DNA of 64,000 nucleotides from Nocardia vermiculata NBRC 100427. GTDB taxonomy: Bacteria; Actinomycetota; Actinomycetes; Mycobacteriales; Mycobacteriaceae. Under the pieces are notes generated by a model. The model made no database searches, had not been told where the DNA came from, and saw only the letters and a program-made list of their open reading frames with translations. Below, piece after piece: positions 25,856 through 34,781 of the stretch (within the stretch, counting starts at the first letter, position 1; the number at the start of each line of letters is the position of its first letter). The DNA lies in assembly GCF_001613265.1 (NCBI RefSeq), contig NZ_BDCA01000022.1:1-64000 (forward strand). Reading direction: 5' to 3'. Position numbers and translations under genes: made by a program.

Positions 25856-28800
25856 CGGTAGCTCACCTCCTGCCCACGACGACGAATAACGGTCATCTCG
25901 TCGCGTTGATTACCGGTCGGCCCCAGATAGTTGAAGGCGAAGGACAATTGCGCGTACCCACCGATCAGATGTGTCGGTTTGATCAGCAGCCGGGTCAGGG
26001 AATTGTGAATACCGCCGCGCTTTCCCGACGTCTCCGCCAACGGCACATCGATCAGTTTGTCCTGGGCATGGCACATGTAGACGGTGCCCTCGGGCATCCG
26101 ATGGGAGACGACTGCCCGCGCCACCACCACACCGTTGCGGTTGACCGCCTCGATCCATTCGTTGTCGCGTACCCCGATCTTCACGGCGTCGCGATCCGAC
26201 ATCCAGATCGTCGGACCGCCCCGCGACAAACTCAACATCAGCAGGTTGTCTTGATATTCGGAATGGATGGACCATTTCGAATGCGGCGTCAGATAGCGCA
26301 CCGCAAGCCCGTGTGCGCTCTGCTCCCCCAGCCGTTGCTCGGCGAACAATGCGGACATGTCCAGTGGTGGACGGAAAACCGGCAACTGCTCGCCGACCTC
26401 GGCCATCCAGTCGTGGTCGAGATAGAAGTGCTGCCGGCCGGTGAGGGTGTGCCACGGCTTGCCCCGCTCCACATTCACGGTGAACGGGGAATAGCGCCGG
26501 CCACCGCTTTCCGAGCCCGACCATTCCGGCGAGGTGATCACCGCGACCGGCGCCACCTGGGTATCGGCGAAATGGATGTGCTTGCCCTCGTTCTCGGTAG
26601 CGAGATCGGCCAGCGGCGTTCCGGTGCGCTGCTCCAAGGTCCGAAACCCCTGCACCGCGAGCCGGCCGTTGGTGGTTCCCGACAACGCGAGAATGGCCTC
26701 ACAGGCATCGATATCGCGTTCCAGGCTCGGTCGCCCGGCCGCGGGGCCGCCGTGCACGATGCCGTTGCGCGCCCCCAACTCCTCCACTTCCCGGCGGACA
26801 TCGAAGGTGACGCCCTTGGTCGTGGCACCGAGCCGGTCCAGCAGTGGGCCCAGCGCACCCATCTTCGCTCGCACCGCCCCGTAGTCGCGTTCGACCACAG
26901 TCAGTCGTGGCATGGTTTTCCCCGGGACCGGTTCGCACGCACCGGTTTTCCAATCGCGGACCACACCGTGCGGGTTGGCCAGCTCGTCGGGAGTGTCGTG
27001 CTGCAGCGGCGTGGCGACAATATCCTTGCGTACCCCCAGATGCCGGGCCGCCAGCCGACTGAATTCGGCACCGATACTTGCGAAGGCATCCCAGTCGGTG
27101 CGCGTCTGCCACGGCGGAGCGATAGCGGGACTGAACGAATGCACGAACGGATGCATGTCGGTGGAGGACAGATCGTATTTCTCGTACCAGGTGGCCGCGG
27201 GCAGCACCACATCGGAATACATGGTGGTACTGGTCATCCGGAAATCCAGGGTGAGCAGCAGATCCAGTTTCCCGGTCGGCGCCGTCTCGTGCCACACCAC
27301 GTCCTCGGGGCGCGCGTGCGGCGGCGTCTGCTCGGCCCGCAACGACGAGTCGGCGCCGAGCAGATGGTGCAGGAAGTATTCGTCGCCCTTTGCCGAGGAT
27401 CCCAGCAGATTCGACCGCCAGATCGACAGCACGCGTGGGAAGTTCGCCGGATCGTCGGGATCTTCGCAGGCGAACCGCAGCCGCCCCGACTTCACCTCGT
27501 CGACCACGTATTCCGACGGTTCGACCCCTGCCTCGGCAGCCTCGTCGGCGAGGTCGAGCGGATTGCGGTCGAAGGTCGGGTACGACGGAGTCCACCCCAT
27601 CCGGGCGGCCTGCGCGATCAGATCGGCCGTGCTGCGCCCGGCGAGCGCGCCACGCCCGGTGGTCGTGGTGAGTGCATCGGCGGCGAACGGGTCGTAGCGG
27701 AACTGATCGGTGTGCAGGTACCAGTAGACGGTCTGATTCATGTGCCGGGGCGGTCTGGTCCAGTCCAGGGCGTTGGCCACCGTAGCCCAACCGGTGATGG
27801 GCCGGGTCTTCTCCTGCCCGACATAGTGGGCCCAGCCGCCGCCGTTGCGGCCCTGACATCCGGTCAAGGTCGTCAGCGCCAGGAAAGTCCGGTACATGGT
27901 GTCGGAGTGGAACCAGTGGTTGGTGCCGGCGCCGAGGATGATCATCGAACGACCCTGTGTCTGTTCGGCGTTCTCGGCGAACTCACGTCCGATGCGCGCG
28001 GCGGATGCCGCGGCGACCCCGGTGATGGTCTCCTGCCAGGCCGGGGTTCCGGGCTGCGTGGCATCGTCGTAACCGGTGGGCCACTCCCCCGGCAGGCCCT
28101 CCCGGTGCACGCCGTAACGGGCGAGCATCAAATCGAACACTGTGGTGACCAGATGGCCGCCGACCGTCCGTACCGGCACCCCACGGCGCAACGGTGCGGC
28201 GGAGCCGTCGGCGGTGTCGAACCGCGGCAACTCCACCGTCACCGCCGAATCACCGGTCACCGACAGCATCGGCCGCACCCCGTCCAACGTCAGATTCCAG
28301 CGTCCGGCCCCTTCGTCGCCGTAGCGAAAACCGAGTGATCCGTTGGGTACGACCGGATTTCCCTGTCCGTCGAGCAGCACCGTCTTGAATTGCGCGTGGT
28401 CGGTGGCCGCGAACTGCTCCAGATCGGCAGCGGTCAGGAACTTTCCGGGCCGGAACACGCCGTCGGACTCTTCGAGTCGCACCAGGAACGGCAGATCGGT
28501 GAACCGGCGCACGTAGTCCTCGAAATACGGCACCTGCCGGTCGACGAAGAACTCCCGCAGGATCACGTGCCCCATCGCGAGGGCCAGGGCTGCATCGGTA
28601 CCGGGATGCGGCGCGAGCCAGTCGTCGGCGAATTTCACGTTGTCGGCGTAGTCCGGCGCCACCGCGACGACCTTCTGACCGCGGTAGCGGGCCTCGGTCA
28701 TCCAGTGCGCGTCCGGCGTACGGGTCACCGGTACGTTGGAGCCCCACATCATCAGATAGCCGGCGTCCCACCAGTCTCCGGATTCCGGCACGTCGGTCTG

Positions 28801-29547
28801 ATCACCGAAAACCTGCGGTGAGGCCACCGGCAGATCGGCATAGAAGTCGTAGAACGACAGCATCGAACCGCCGATCAGCGAGATGAACCGGGACCCGGCC
28901 GCGAACGAGACCATCGACATCGCCGGAATCGGCGAGAACCCGGCAACTCGGTCCGGGCCATAGGTTTTGATGGTGTGTACGTGGGCTGCGGCCACCAACT
29001 CGACCGCCTCCTCCCAGCTCGCGCGCACCAGCCCGCCGCGTCCGCGAGCGCTCTTGTACCATCGGGCCGCTTCGGGATCGGAGACGATCGACTCCCATGC
29101 GGCCACCGGGTCACCGGTGCGCGCCTTGGCATTCCGGTACATCTCGAGCAGAACACCACGGATGTACGGATACCGGATCCGAGTGGGCGAATAGGTGTAC
29201 CAGGAGAAGGCCGCACCGCGCGGACACCCCCGCGGCTCGTATTCGGGCCGGTCCGGTCCGACGGATGGATAGTCGGTGGCCTGTGTCTCCCAGGTGATGA
29301 TGCCGTCTTTGACATACACCTTCCACGAACACGATCCGGTGCAGTTCACTCCGTGTGTGGAACGCACGACCTTGTCGTGGGCCCAGCGATCGCGATAGAA
29401 CTCGTCGGCCTGCCGTCCGCCGCGCACGTATTCGGTGCGCAGATCCTCCGATACCGCGGCGCGGGTGAAGAAGCGCCGGCTGCGGATCAGTGCCGAAGTC
29501 AGCTCGGAATCCACGCCGCTACCGTTCCCGCGTGCCGCACGTGCCAT
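25852..29547 (-). CDS. narG: respiratory nitrate reductase alpha subunit (Mo-bisMGD)
   Basis: 1231 residues. The N-terminal [4Fe-4S] FS0 site is His65, Cys69, Cys73 and Cys108 (HGVNCTGSC and GCPRG), diagnostic of membrane nitrate reductases. SFYDFYADLPVASPQVFGDQ contains the Asp that binds molybdenum. It reduces nitrate to nitrite in the cytoplasm. The ATG at 29547 follows GAGAGG; an adjacent TTG codon could add one residue. There is no Tat signal, as expected for NarG. First gene of narGHJI, with 446 bp upstream. No narK, narX/L or nir genes are nearby. Confidence 0.97.
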   Translation of the reverse strand: MARAARGNGSGVDSELTSALIRSRRFFTRAAVSEDLRTEYVRGGRQADEFYRDRWAHDKVVRSTHGVNCTGSCSWKVYVKDGIITWETQATDYPSVGPDRPEYEPRGCPRGAAFSWYTYSPTRIRYPYIRGVLLEMYRNAKARTGDPVAAWESIVSDPEAARWYKSARGRGGLVRASWEEAVELVAAAHVHTIKTYGPDRVAGFSPIPAMSMVSFAAGSRFISLIGGSMLSFYDFYADLPVASPQVFGDQTDVPESGDWWDAGYLMMWGSNVPVTRTPDAHWMTEARYRGQKVVAVAPDYADNVKFADDWLAPHPGTDAALALAMGHVILREFFVDRQVPYFEDYVRRFTDLPFLVRLEESDGVFRPGKFLTAADLEQFAATDHAQFKTVLLDGQGNPVVPNGSLGFRYGDEGAGRWNLTLDGVRPMLSVTGDSAVTVELPRFDTADGSAAPLRRGVPVRTVGGHLVTTVFDLMLARYGVHREGLPGEWPTGYDDATQPGTPAWQETITGVAAASAARIGREFAENAEQTQGRSMIILGAGTNHWFHSDTMYRTFLALTTLTGCQGRNGGGWAHYVGQEKTRPITGWATVANALDWTRPPRHMNQTVYWYLHTDQFRYDPFAADALTTTTGRGALAGRSTADLIAQAARMGWTPSYPTFDRNPLDLADEAAEAGVEPSEYVVDEVKSGRLRFACEDPDDPANFPRVLSIWRSNLLGSSAKGDEYFLHHLLGADSSLRAEQTPPHARPEDVVWHETAPTGKLDLLLTLDFRMTSTTMYSDVVLPAATWYEKYDLSSTDMHPFVHSFSPAIAPPWQTRTDWDAFASIGAEFSRLAARHLGVRKDIVATPLQHDTPDELANPHGVVRDWKTGACEPVPGKTMPRLTVVERDYGAVRAKMGALGPLLDRLGATTKGVTFDVRREVEELGARNGIVHGGPAAGRPSLERDIDACEAILALSGTTNGRLAVQGFRTLEQRTGTPLADLATENEGKHIHFADTQVAPVAVITSPEWSGSESGGRRYSPFTVNVERGKPWHTLTGRQHFYLDHDWMAEVGEQLPVFRPPLDMSALFAEQRLGEQSAHGLAVRYLTPHSKWSIHSEYQDNLLMLSLSRGGPTIWMSDRDAVKIGVRDNEWIEAVNRNGVVVARAVVSHRMPEGTVYMCHAQDKLIDVPLAETSGKRGGIHNSLTRLLIKPTHLIGGYAQLSFAFNYLGPTGNQRDEMTVIRRRGQEVSYR

Positions 29548-29993
29548 CAACTCGCCTCTCGCCCCGATCGCGGCGCCGCGCGATCGAACTCACTCGTCAC
29601 ACGAACACTGGCACCGTAATCTCTGAACCACGGCAACCGCGGGATTTCGGCATCAACGGATGCGGAGTCGGTATCGCCCGCTCTGGAGTCGAACGCGAGC
29701 CGGAACCGCTCGATATGTCCGTGAACAGCATTGATCCGGTGGGTAAGCAGCGCGCAGCCGCCGCGGCCGACTACCATACCCGCCACCCGAACACGCACCC
29801 CGTCCATCCCGTTATCGGTGTCCGACAACACTCAGCTATCGCGAGCTCGAAGCGTTCGATGCACTCGGGGACGGCCACGCCGGATCGAATCCCGTTCCTG
29901 CTCGGCCGGCCCTGCCGTGCCCGGCCGAGCGGAACTGCGAGGCGGAGACCACAATCGGACCGACCGCAATCGCCCACAGAAAGGTGCCCATTC
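29548..29993. other. 446-bp divergent intergenic region upstream of narG
   Basis: This must hold the nar promoter (minus strand) and the promoter of the NAD(P)H-binding gene (plus strand). I searched by eye for FNR-, NarL- and GlnR-like dyads and saw none that was convincing. Several open frames cross it without ribosome sites or domain character. AAAGGTG at 29981-29987 is the ribosome site of the downstream plus-strand gene. Confidence 0.5.
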
Positions 29994-30665
29994 GTGAAGG
30001 TATTCCAGATCGGCGCGGCCGGCGGCGTGGGCCGCCGCCTCACCCCCTTGCTGACCGACCGCGGCGACCAGGTCACCGGAATGCACCGCAATCCCGATCA
30101 AGCAGACACCGTGCGCGCCGCCGGCGCACAACCGGTTCACGGCGATCTCATCGAGGACACCATCGACGAGTTGGCCGCGAAGATCGCCGGCCACGACGCT
30201 GTGGTCTTCTCGGCGGGCGCGCACGGCACCGGCCCCGACAAGACCACAGCGATCGACGGTGCCGGGCTGGAGAAGGCCGCCGCAGCCGCCGCACGTGCCG
30301 GTGTCTCGCGGTTCCTGCTGGTGTCGGTATTTCCCGATGCGGGCCGTGACCGCGAAACCTCGGCGGGTTTCGAGCATTACATGCGGGTGAAGAAGTCGGC
30401 CGACGTGTACCTCACTCATACCGCACTCGACTGGGTGATCGTGCGGCCCGGAACGCTGCGCGACGATCCCGGAACCGGCACCGTCGCTGCCGGACTCGCG
30501 ATCGAGTACGGTCCGGTCAGTCGCGACGACGTGGCGGCCTTCGTCGCCGCATCGCTGCACGAGCCGGCGTTGAGGCGCGTCATCGTCGAGCTCACCGAAG
30601 GCCCGACGCCGGTCGCCGAGGCGGTCACCGCGCTCGTTGCGGCCACCGGAGCGCGTCCCGCCTGA
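29994..30665 (+). CDS. NAD(P)H-binding protein (atypical SDR, NmrA/YwnB-like)
   Basis: 223 residues from a GTG with AAAGGTG upstream. Rossmann start IGAAGGVGRRL (about residues 5-15), HRNPDQ after beta-2 that selects NADP, FSAGAHGTGPDK near residue 75 and VRPGTLRDDPGTGTV. There is no Tyr-x3-Lys pair, so this is an atypical short-chain dehydrogenase without the classical catalytic site, possibly an NADP-sensing or flavin/quinone-reductase-like protein. It ends at a strong bidirectional terminator shared with the TipA-like regulator. A close paralogue is at 36144-36830. Confidence 0.85.
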   Translation: MKVFQIGAAGGVGRRLTPLLTDRGDQVTGMHRNPDQADTVRAAGAQPVHGDLIEDTIDELAAKIAGHDAVVFSAGAHGTGPDKTTAIDGAGLEKAAAAAARAGVSRFLLVSVFPDAGRDRETSAGFEHYMRVKKSADVYLTHTALDWVIVRPGTLRDDPGTGTVAAGLAIEYGPVSRDDVAAFVAASLHEPALRRVIVELTEGPTPVAEAVTALVAATGARPA

Positions 30666-30676
30666 ACACCGGCCCC

Positions 30677-30708
30677 GGAGTGTCCCCGCGCCGCGGCGGG
30701 GACACTCC
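30677..30708. terminator. strong bidirectional hairpin terminator
   Basis: A 13-bp perfect stem GGAGTGTCCCCGC / GCGGGGACACTCC (30677-30689 and 30696-30708) with a 6-nt loop lies in the 52-bp gap between two convergent genes, the NAD(P)H-binding protein and the TipA-like regulator. It can serve both strands. Confidence 0.85.
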
Positions 30709-30717
30709 TTCGCGGTA

Positions 30718-31476
30718 TCAGTCGCTCAGGCGTTGCTCGGCGTAGACCACCATCGCATCGCGCTGGTACTCCGCGAGACCGGTGGCGATCCGCTCATAGT
30801 TGACCTTGAACCGCTCGTCGTCGACATACATCTGCCCCAGGCACGCGTATGCCGAGCGGTTCGGAGTCCAGAACCGGCAGATGCCCTGGTATTGGGCATG
30901 AATCTCGGCCTGTACGGCGGGATCCCCGACCGGGGTTCCCGCGGCCATGAACTCGGCCATCCGAACCATCGCGGCGGTCAGCTCCCGCTGCATCTGCTCG
31001 ACATCGGCGGCGGTCATGCCCTCGGATGCCTTGCGGGACTGTTCGAATTCCTCGGGCCAGCGCTCCCGGGCCTCGTCGTCGTACTCCGTGTGGTCGAATC
31101 CGGCGAACAGATTCTCCGGCCGGTTGATCTGCACGGACATCTTCGCATTCCCTTCCAGTTCGGCGATGGTTCGCGCAACGGTGTCGGCCATCCGTCCGAG
31201 CCGGGCACGTTCCTCGAGCAGCCGGGTGTACTGGCGTTTCAGCGCTGCCAACGTGTCGGGCTCGGAGTCGACCGCCGCGGCGATGTCGCCGAGACCGAGA
31301 CCGAGTTCCCGCAACACCAGGATCTGCTGCAGGCGCAGCAGTTGTGCCTGGCCGTAGTAGCGGTAGCCGTTGGCGCCGACACGGGCCGGTACGAGCAACC
31401 CGATATCGTGGTAGTGGCGCAGCGTGCGGGACGTGACGCCCGACATCTTCGCCACCTCCGCGATCGACCAGCTCAT
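30718..31476 (-). CDS. MerR-family regulator with TipAS ligand-binding domain
   Basis: 252 residues from the ATG at 31476 with GGGGAG upstream. The N-terminal MerR winged helix (SIAEVAKMSGVTSRTLRHYH, residues 3-22) is followed by a dimerising coiled coil, then a TipAS domain from about residue 120 (FDHTEYDDEARERWPEEFEQ onward). TipAS proteins in Streptomyces trap thiopeptide antibiotics and activate their own promoter and multidrug genes. A 19-bp-spacer promoter lies at 31529-31559, consistent with autoregulation. The upstream extension of the open frame covers that promoter and was rejected. Confidence 0.92.
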   Translation of the reverse strand: MSWSIAEVAKMSGVTSRTLRHYHDIGLLVPARVGANGYRYYGQAQLLRLQQILVLRELGLGLGDIAAAVDSEPDTLAALKRQYTRLLEERARLGRMADTVARTIAELEGNAKMSVQINRPENLFAGFDHTEYDDEARERWPEEFEQSRKASEGMTAADVEQMQRELTAAMVRMAEFMAAGTPVGDPAVQAEIHAQYQGICRFWTPNRSAYACLGQMYVDDERFKVNYERIATGLAEYQRDAMVVYAEQRLSD

Positions 31477-31528
31477 CTGCTCTGCTCCCCATCCTTGCCG
31501 GAGACCGGTCCGTCCGGCCTCGTCTACG

Positions 31529-31559
31529 ACGGTAGAAGTTTCCGCAGCGTCAAGGTCAA
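31529..31559 (-). promoter_or_regulatory. candidate autoregulated promoter of the TipA-like gene
   Basis: On the minus strand, TTGACC (31554-31559) and TACCGT (31529-31534) are 19 bp apart, the over-long spacing used by MerR activators. The spacer contains a second TTGACG but no clean inverted repeat, so the operator is less certain than the one at 1651-1681. It lies about 52 bp upstream of the start codon. Confidence 0.45.
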
Positions 31560-31681
31560 GCCGATAATGCCAGCGCGGCGTCGGCCACGGTCTCGCGGCG
31601 GCCTGCGTCGAGCTGGACACTGTTGCCGATGTCCGCCGGTGGATCGCTACGCTCCGCCGCGCGGCGATCCACCGGGTGGTC

Positions 31682-32485
31682 TCACAGTTTGCGTGCGAGG
31701 CCGGCCACGATCATCTGTTCCCACAGACTCAGCTCCCGACCGGTGTCGGCGGCGGGAGTTTCGGGCCACCACTGCGCGCACGACCGAAGACCCGGTTCGA
31801 TCAGTTCGAGGTCTCCGAAGATCGCGCGCACCTCGTCGTCGTTGCGCCAGCGGCCACGGCCGAAGGCGTCGAGCATCTTGCGCTCGGTAGTGGTGGTTTC
31901 ACGGTTGTGCCCGGACCGGAAATGCGAGATGTAGACCTGGCTTCCGGGAGCCACCCGCTCACTCCACGAACCGATCACGGACTCCGGCTCCTCGTCGTCT
32001 TCGAGGAATCCGAGGACGATACCGAAGATCAGCCCTACCGGTTGGTCGAAGTCGATCAGCCGCTGCACATCCGGGTGGTCGGCGACCGTGGTCGGCTTGT
32101 GCACTTCCCCGCTGATCATTGCGACCCGGTCGTCGATACACAGCAGAGCCCGGCCGTGCGCAACCACGAACGGGTCATTGTCGACGTAGACGATCGGCGC
32201 GTCGGGATGCTGCCGGCGCACCACCTCGTGCACGTTCTCCGAAGTGGGCAACCCACAGCCGAGATCGATGAACTGCCGAATGCCGTTGGCACTCATGCTA
32301 CGCACGGCCCGCAGCGTGGCTGCCCGGGCGGTGATCGCCACCTGTTCGGAACCGGGCATGAAGTCGATGAAGTAGTCGGCGAGGTTCTGGTCGACACCGT
32401 AGTTGTCGCGCCCGCCGAGGATGTAGTCGTATACCCGTGCCACGCTAGGCCTGGCCTGCCGCGCTCGCATGGCGTCGTCGCTCAC
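31682..32485 (-). CDS. S-adenosylmethionine-dependent methyltransferase (Methyltransf_19/DUF574 type)
   Basis: 267 residues from a GTG preceded by GAGAGGTG. It shares the motifs of the gene at 21194: PSVARVYDYILGGRDNYGVD, FIDLGCGLPTSENVHEVV and IVYVDNDPFVVAHGRALL, and the end RELSLWEQMIVAGLARKL. SAM binding is clear; the acceptor is not. It is a distant paralogue, since many positions differ. It lies downstream of the coiled-coil gene (154-bp gap, same strand) and may share its transcript. Confidence 0.9.
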   Translation of the reverse strand: MSDDAMRARQARPSVARVYDYILGGRDNYGVDQNLADYFIDFMPGSEQVAITARAATLRAVRSMSANGIRQFIDLGCGLPTSENVHEVVRRQHPDAPIVYVDNDPFVVAHGRALLCIDDRVAMISGEVHKPTTVADHPDVQRLIDFDQPVGLIFGIVLGFLEDDEEPESVIGSWSERVAPGSQVYISHFRSGHNRETTTTERKMLDAFGRGRWRNDDEVRAIFGDLELIEPGLRSCAQWWPETPAADTGRELSLWEQMIVAGLARKL

Positions 32486-32639
32486 TGGTCACCTCTCGAT
32501 TCCCACGACGCCCGTCGCGGTCGTGGATGATTCAGGTGTCGAGCATAGCCGCCCGCGATGGTCCGGGCCGGGGATCGACCGGGCCGGGAGACCGAATTCA
32601 CCGCACCGACCCGGCAGGCTGGGAGTTCGCGTCATTCGA

Positions 32640-33788
32640 TCAGCGGGGATCGGCCATATCCCCTGTGCGCGTGCCTGTTTCGACCGCATTGTCGGTCATG
32701 ATGGTGGATTGCCGCGACAGTTCGGCATCGAGTTGCGCTTCCGCGCGTTCCGCCCGCGCCAGTGTCTGAGTCCGCGCATCGTCGAGTGCGGCGAGCCGGG
32801 CCGCGGTCTGTTCGGCGACCCGCTCGGCTGTTGCCGCACACTCGGCGCGCACGGCCGCGATATCGTCGGCCGCCCGACGTTGCGCCGAATTCGCTTCGGC
32901 GCGTACCCGATCGGTTTCGGCGCGAGCCCTGTTCAGTTCTTCCTTCATCTCGGCCAGGTCCCGGGCACGCTCGGCGAGCGCCGCTTCGATTCGCTCGATG
33001 GCACGTTCGGCGTCGGCGGCGCGCTGGACCGCGAGATCGCGTTCGGCACCGGCAGCCGTGACTCGCTGGGCGCTGTCGCGGCGCGCTTGCTCGATGTCCG
33101 CGCCGGCCTTACTGCGCGCCAATTCGATGTTCTCGTCGGCACGTACGCGCACATCATCGATGTCACGCTCACACGTGCGGCGCACGTCGCGAATCTCGGC
33201 CTCGGCGGCGGCGCGGGCCGCGAAGACATCGTCCGCGGCTTGCCGTCCGATGCGTTCCACTTCTCGGAGCGCGTCATCGCGCGCTGTCAGTGCTTCGGCG
33301 ATGCGCGCCTCTGCTGCCTCTGCCGCCTCGCCCGCATCCTCCGCGGCGCTCTCGGCGGCGACTCGGGCGTTCTCGGAATCGCGCCGTGCCTGCTCGGCCG
33401 CTGCCGCGGTGACTTCGGCCTCGGCTATCCGCCGCGCTGCGTCCGCTTGGACCGCTTGAACCTGCGCCTCCGCCACCGACGGATCGGCCAACGTCGACAG
33501 CTCGGCCACCGCGACCGACAAGGTGTTGGCCAGCTGATCGGCCAGCGTACGGAACTGGGTGAGCATTTCGTCGGCTCGTAGCCGAGCGGATGTCACCGGA
33601 CCCTGTTGCGTCACAGTGACGTTTGCGTCCTGAGTCTGCGTCTCCTCCTGTTGTAGACGTTGGCGCTCCCGCCAGGCCCGCCACCGGGTGTGCTCCGGGT
33701 GATCGCAGTATTCCGACGGCCGGCCCGGTGCTCCACCGCGAGTGATGGTCCGACTACATCCCGGGTAGTTACATGTGTTCGACACCAT
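32640..33788 (-). CDS. zinc-ribbon plus long coiled-coil protein (KfrA-like architecture)
   Basis: 382 residues. The N-terminus has CNYPGCSR and, about 20 residues later, YCDHPEH followed by RWRAWRERQRL: a C-x4-C...C-x4-H pattern that can bind zinc and a basic helix, suggesting nucleic-acid binding. Residues about 90-355 are almost uninterrupted Ala/Glu/Arg heptads, a long coiled coil with regular R-A-x-A-E repeats. There is no signal peptide or membrane segment. The architecture recalls KfrA, AlpA and similar DNA-binding fibrous proteins of plasmids and phages, but the zinc ribbon differs and I do not recognise a named family. Inverted repeats lie at 33809-33828 and 33874-33900 just upstream. 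Confidence 0.75.
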   Translation of the reverse strand: MVSNTCNYPGCSRTITRGGAPGRPSEYCDHPEHTRWRAWRERQRLQQEETQTQDANVTVTQQGPVTSARLRADEMLTQFRTLADQLANTLSVAVAELSTLADPSVAEAQVQAVQADAARRIAEAEVTAAAAEQARRDSENARVAAESAAEDAGEAAEAAEARIAEALTARDDALREVERIGRQAADDVFAARAAAEAEIRDVRRTCERDIDDVRVRADENIELARSKAGADIEQARRDSAQRVTAAGAERDLAVQRAADAERAIERIEAALAERARDLAEMKEELNRARAETDRVRAEANSAQRRAADDIAAVRAECAATAERVAEQTAARLAALDDARTQTLARAERAEAQLDAELSRQSTIMTDNAVETGTRTGDMADPR

Positions 33789-33808
33789 GGAATCGTAGCG
33801 TTTGTTTC

Positions 33809-33828
33809 GTCATTACCAACGTAATAAC
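33809..33828. repeat. inverted repeat upstream of the coiled-coil gene
   Basis: GTCATTAC (33809-33816) and GTAATAAC (33821-33828) form an imperfect dyad (7 of 8 pairs) around CAAC, 21 bp upstream of the start codon. Its position fits an autoregulatory operator. Confidence 0.5.
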
Positions 33829-33873
33829 ACGCAACGAAAGATGTTGGGCGGCATACCTGCCCCGAGCGGCTGA

Positions 33874-33900
33874 CCTCCGATAAGTGAACCTTATCGGAGG
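33874..33900. repeat. perfect 11-bp inverted repeat with 5-nt loop
   Basis: Arms CCTCCGATAAG (33874-33884) and CTTATCGGAGG (33890-33900) flank TGAAC. The arms are only about half GC, there is no T-tract after either arm, and no gene ends nearby, so a terminator is unlikely. Size and layout resemble a recombinase core, a centromere-like site or an operator. It is 85 bp upstream of the coiled-coil gene. Confidence 0.7.
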
Positions 33901-34113
33901 CCAGAAGTGCCGCGACCTCGCGGAAGCGCATTGGCAATTCCGTTTACGTTTGGTGCGTGCCAACGTTACGTATCCAAAACGAAATTGCTCGAAAACTGTG
34001 CCCGCTGGTACGGGAGTACTACTTTGTGCCCGACCGGGGCACCCGGATCAGTCGAACGCGGTCGCTGTGCGTCGCAGCGATCCCTCGTGTTCGAGCCCGT
34101 CGTCGCCACAGCG

Positions 34114-34154
34114 CTCGGGGCTCGACCGCGGTGCTCGCTCGGTCGAGCCCCGAG
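34114..34154 (-). terminator. 15-bp hairpin terminator of the TetR gene
   Basis: CTCGGGGCTCGACCG (34114-34128) pairs perfectly with CGGTCGAGCCCCGAG (34140-34154) around an 11-nt loop. It begins one base after the stop codon of the minus-strand TetR gene. No U-tract follows, as is common in high-GC actinobacteria. Confidence 0.8.
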
Positions 34155-34155
34155 A

Positions 34156-34707
34156 TCATGAGACGGTGCTGGTCGTGCGGCGCAGGGCTTCGGCGAGTTC
34201 GCTCCCGGTCGGAGCCTTGTCGGGGTCGATAAGAAGCTGGGCTGCCATTCCGGTGAGCAGCGCCTGGTAGAGCGCGCCCGAGCCGGCGGCGCTGTCGCCG
34301 GCGGCATCGGCGAAGAGTCGGGCCAGACCCGCGCGTGCCTCGTCGAGGTTGTCGGCGAGTCGTGCCCGTATATCGGGGTGGGCCAAGGCTTCGAAGGTGG
34401 CCGACCACAGTCCACGATGTGCGGCGATCGTGGTCGCAGCCGCATCCCAGCGTACGGCGAACCGCTGCCACGGATCGGTGTCGTGGTGCGGTACGTCGGC
34501 CAGCGCCTGCTCGAGATCGACTCCCCACTCCCGAGTGGCCTCGGCCAGCGCCTCGGTGAGTAGCGCCTCCTTGGTGCCGAAGTGGTAGCCGATAGCTGCC
34601 ATGCTCACTCCCGCGGCGGCGGAGATGTCACGGACCGTGGTCCGCGCGTAGCCCTTGTCGAACAGGCAGGTACGCGCACCCGCCAGCAGATCCTCACGGT
34701 TTCCCAT
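34156..34707 (-). CDS. TetR-family regulator of the adjacent monooxygenase
   Basis: 183 residues from the ATG at 34707. A -10-like TACAAT at 34715-34720 overlaps the ATG codons further upstream (34716, 34713), so a leaderless start at 34707 is more likely. The N-terminal HTH is TTVRDISAAAGVSMAAIGYHFGTKEALL; the rest is the helical ligand domain with a hydrophobic pocket. It is divergent from the FAD monooxygenase gene, with a perfect dyad (34745-34760) between them, the standard layout for a repressor that responds to the substrate of its neighbour. Confidence 0.9.
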   Translation of the reverse strand: MGNREDLLAGARTCLFDKGYARTTVRDISAAAGVSMAAIGYHFGTKEALLTEALAEATREWGVDLEQALADVPHHDTDPWQRFAVRWDAAATTIAAHRGLWSATFEALAHPDIRARLADNLDEARAGLARLFADAAGDSAAGSGALYQALLTGMAAQLLIDPDKAPTGSELAEALRRTTSTVS

Positions 34708-34744
34708 GGCCATCATTGTAGCGCAATTGCCTCACACATTTGTC

Positions 34745-34760
34745 TTGCGCAGTTGCGCAA
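34745..34760. promoter_or_regulatory. TetR operator between divergent genes
   Basis: TTGCGCA (34745-34751) and TGCGCAA (34754-34760) form a perfect inverted repeat with a 2-bp centre. A second GCGCAATT half-site lies at 34721-34728. The dyad overlaps the -35 region (TTGCGC) of the monooxygenase promoter, whose -10 TACCGT is at 34769-34774, and lies just upstream of the TetR -10. Confidence 0.65.
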
Positions 34761-34781
34761 TTCGACGCTACCGTCGTCGAC

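Noticed and set aside
25906..28338. 810-codon open frame on the plus strand antisense to narG
   Set aside because: Antisense to a diagnostic nitrate reductase gene; His/Arg/Gly-rich low-information translation with no domain.
30718..31620. Longer start for the TipA-like regulator
   Set aside because: The extension covers the promoter at 31529-31559 and lacks a ribosome site; the MerR helix starts right after the ATG 31476.
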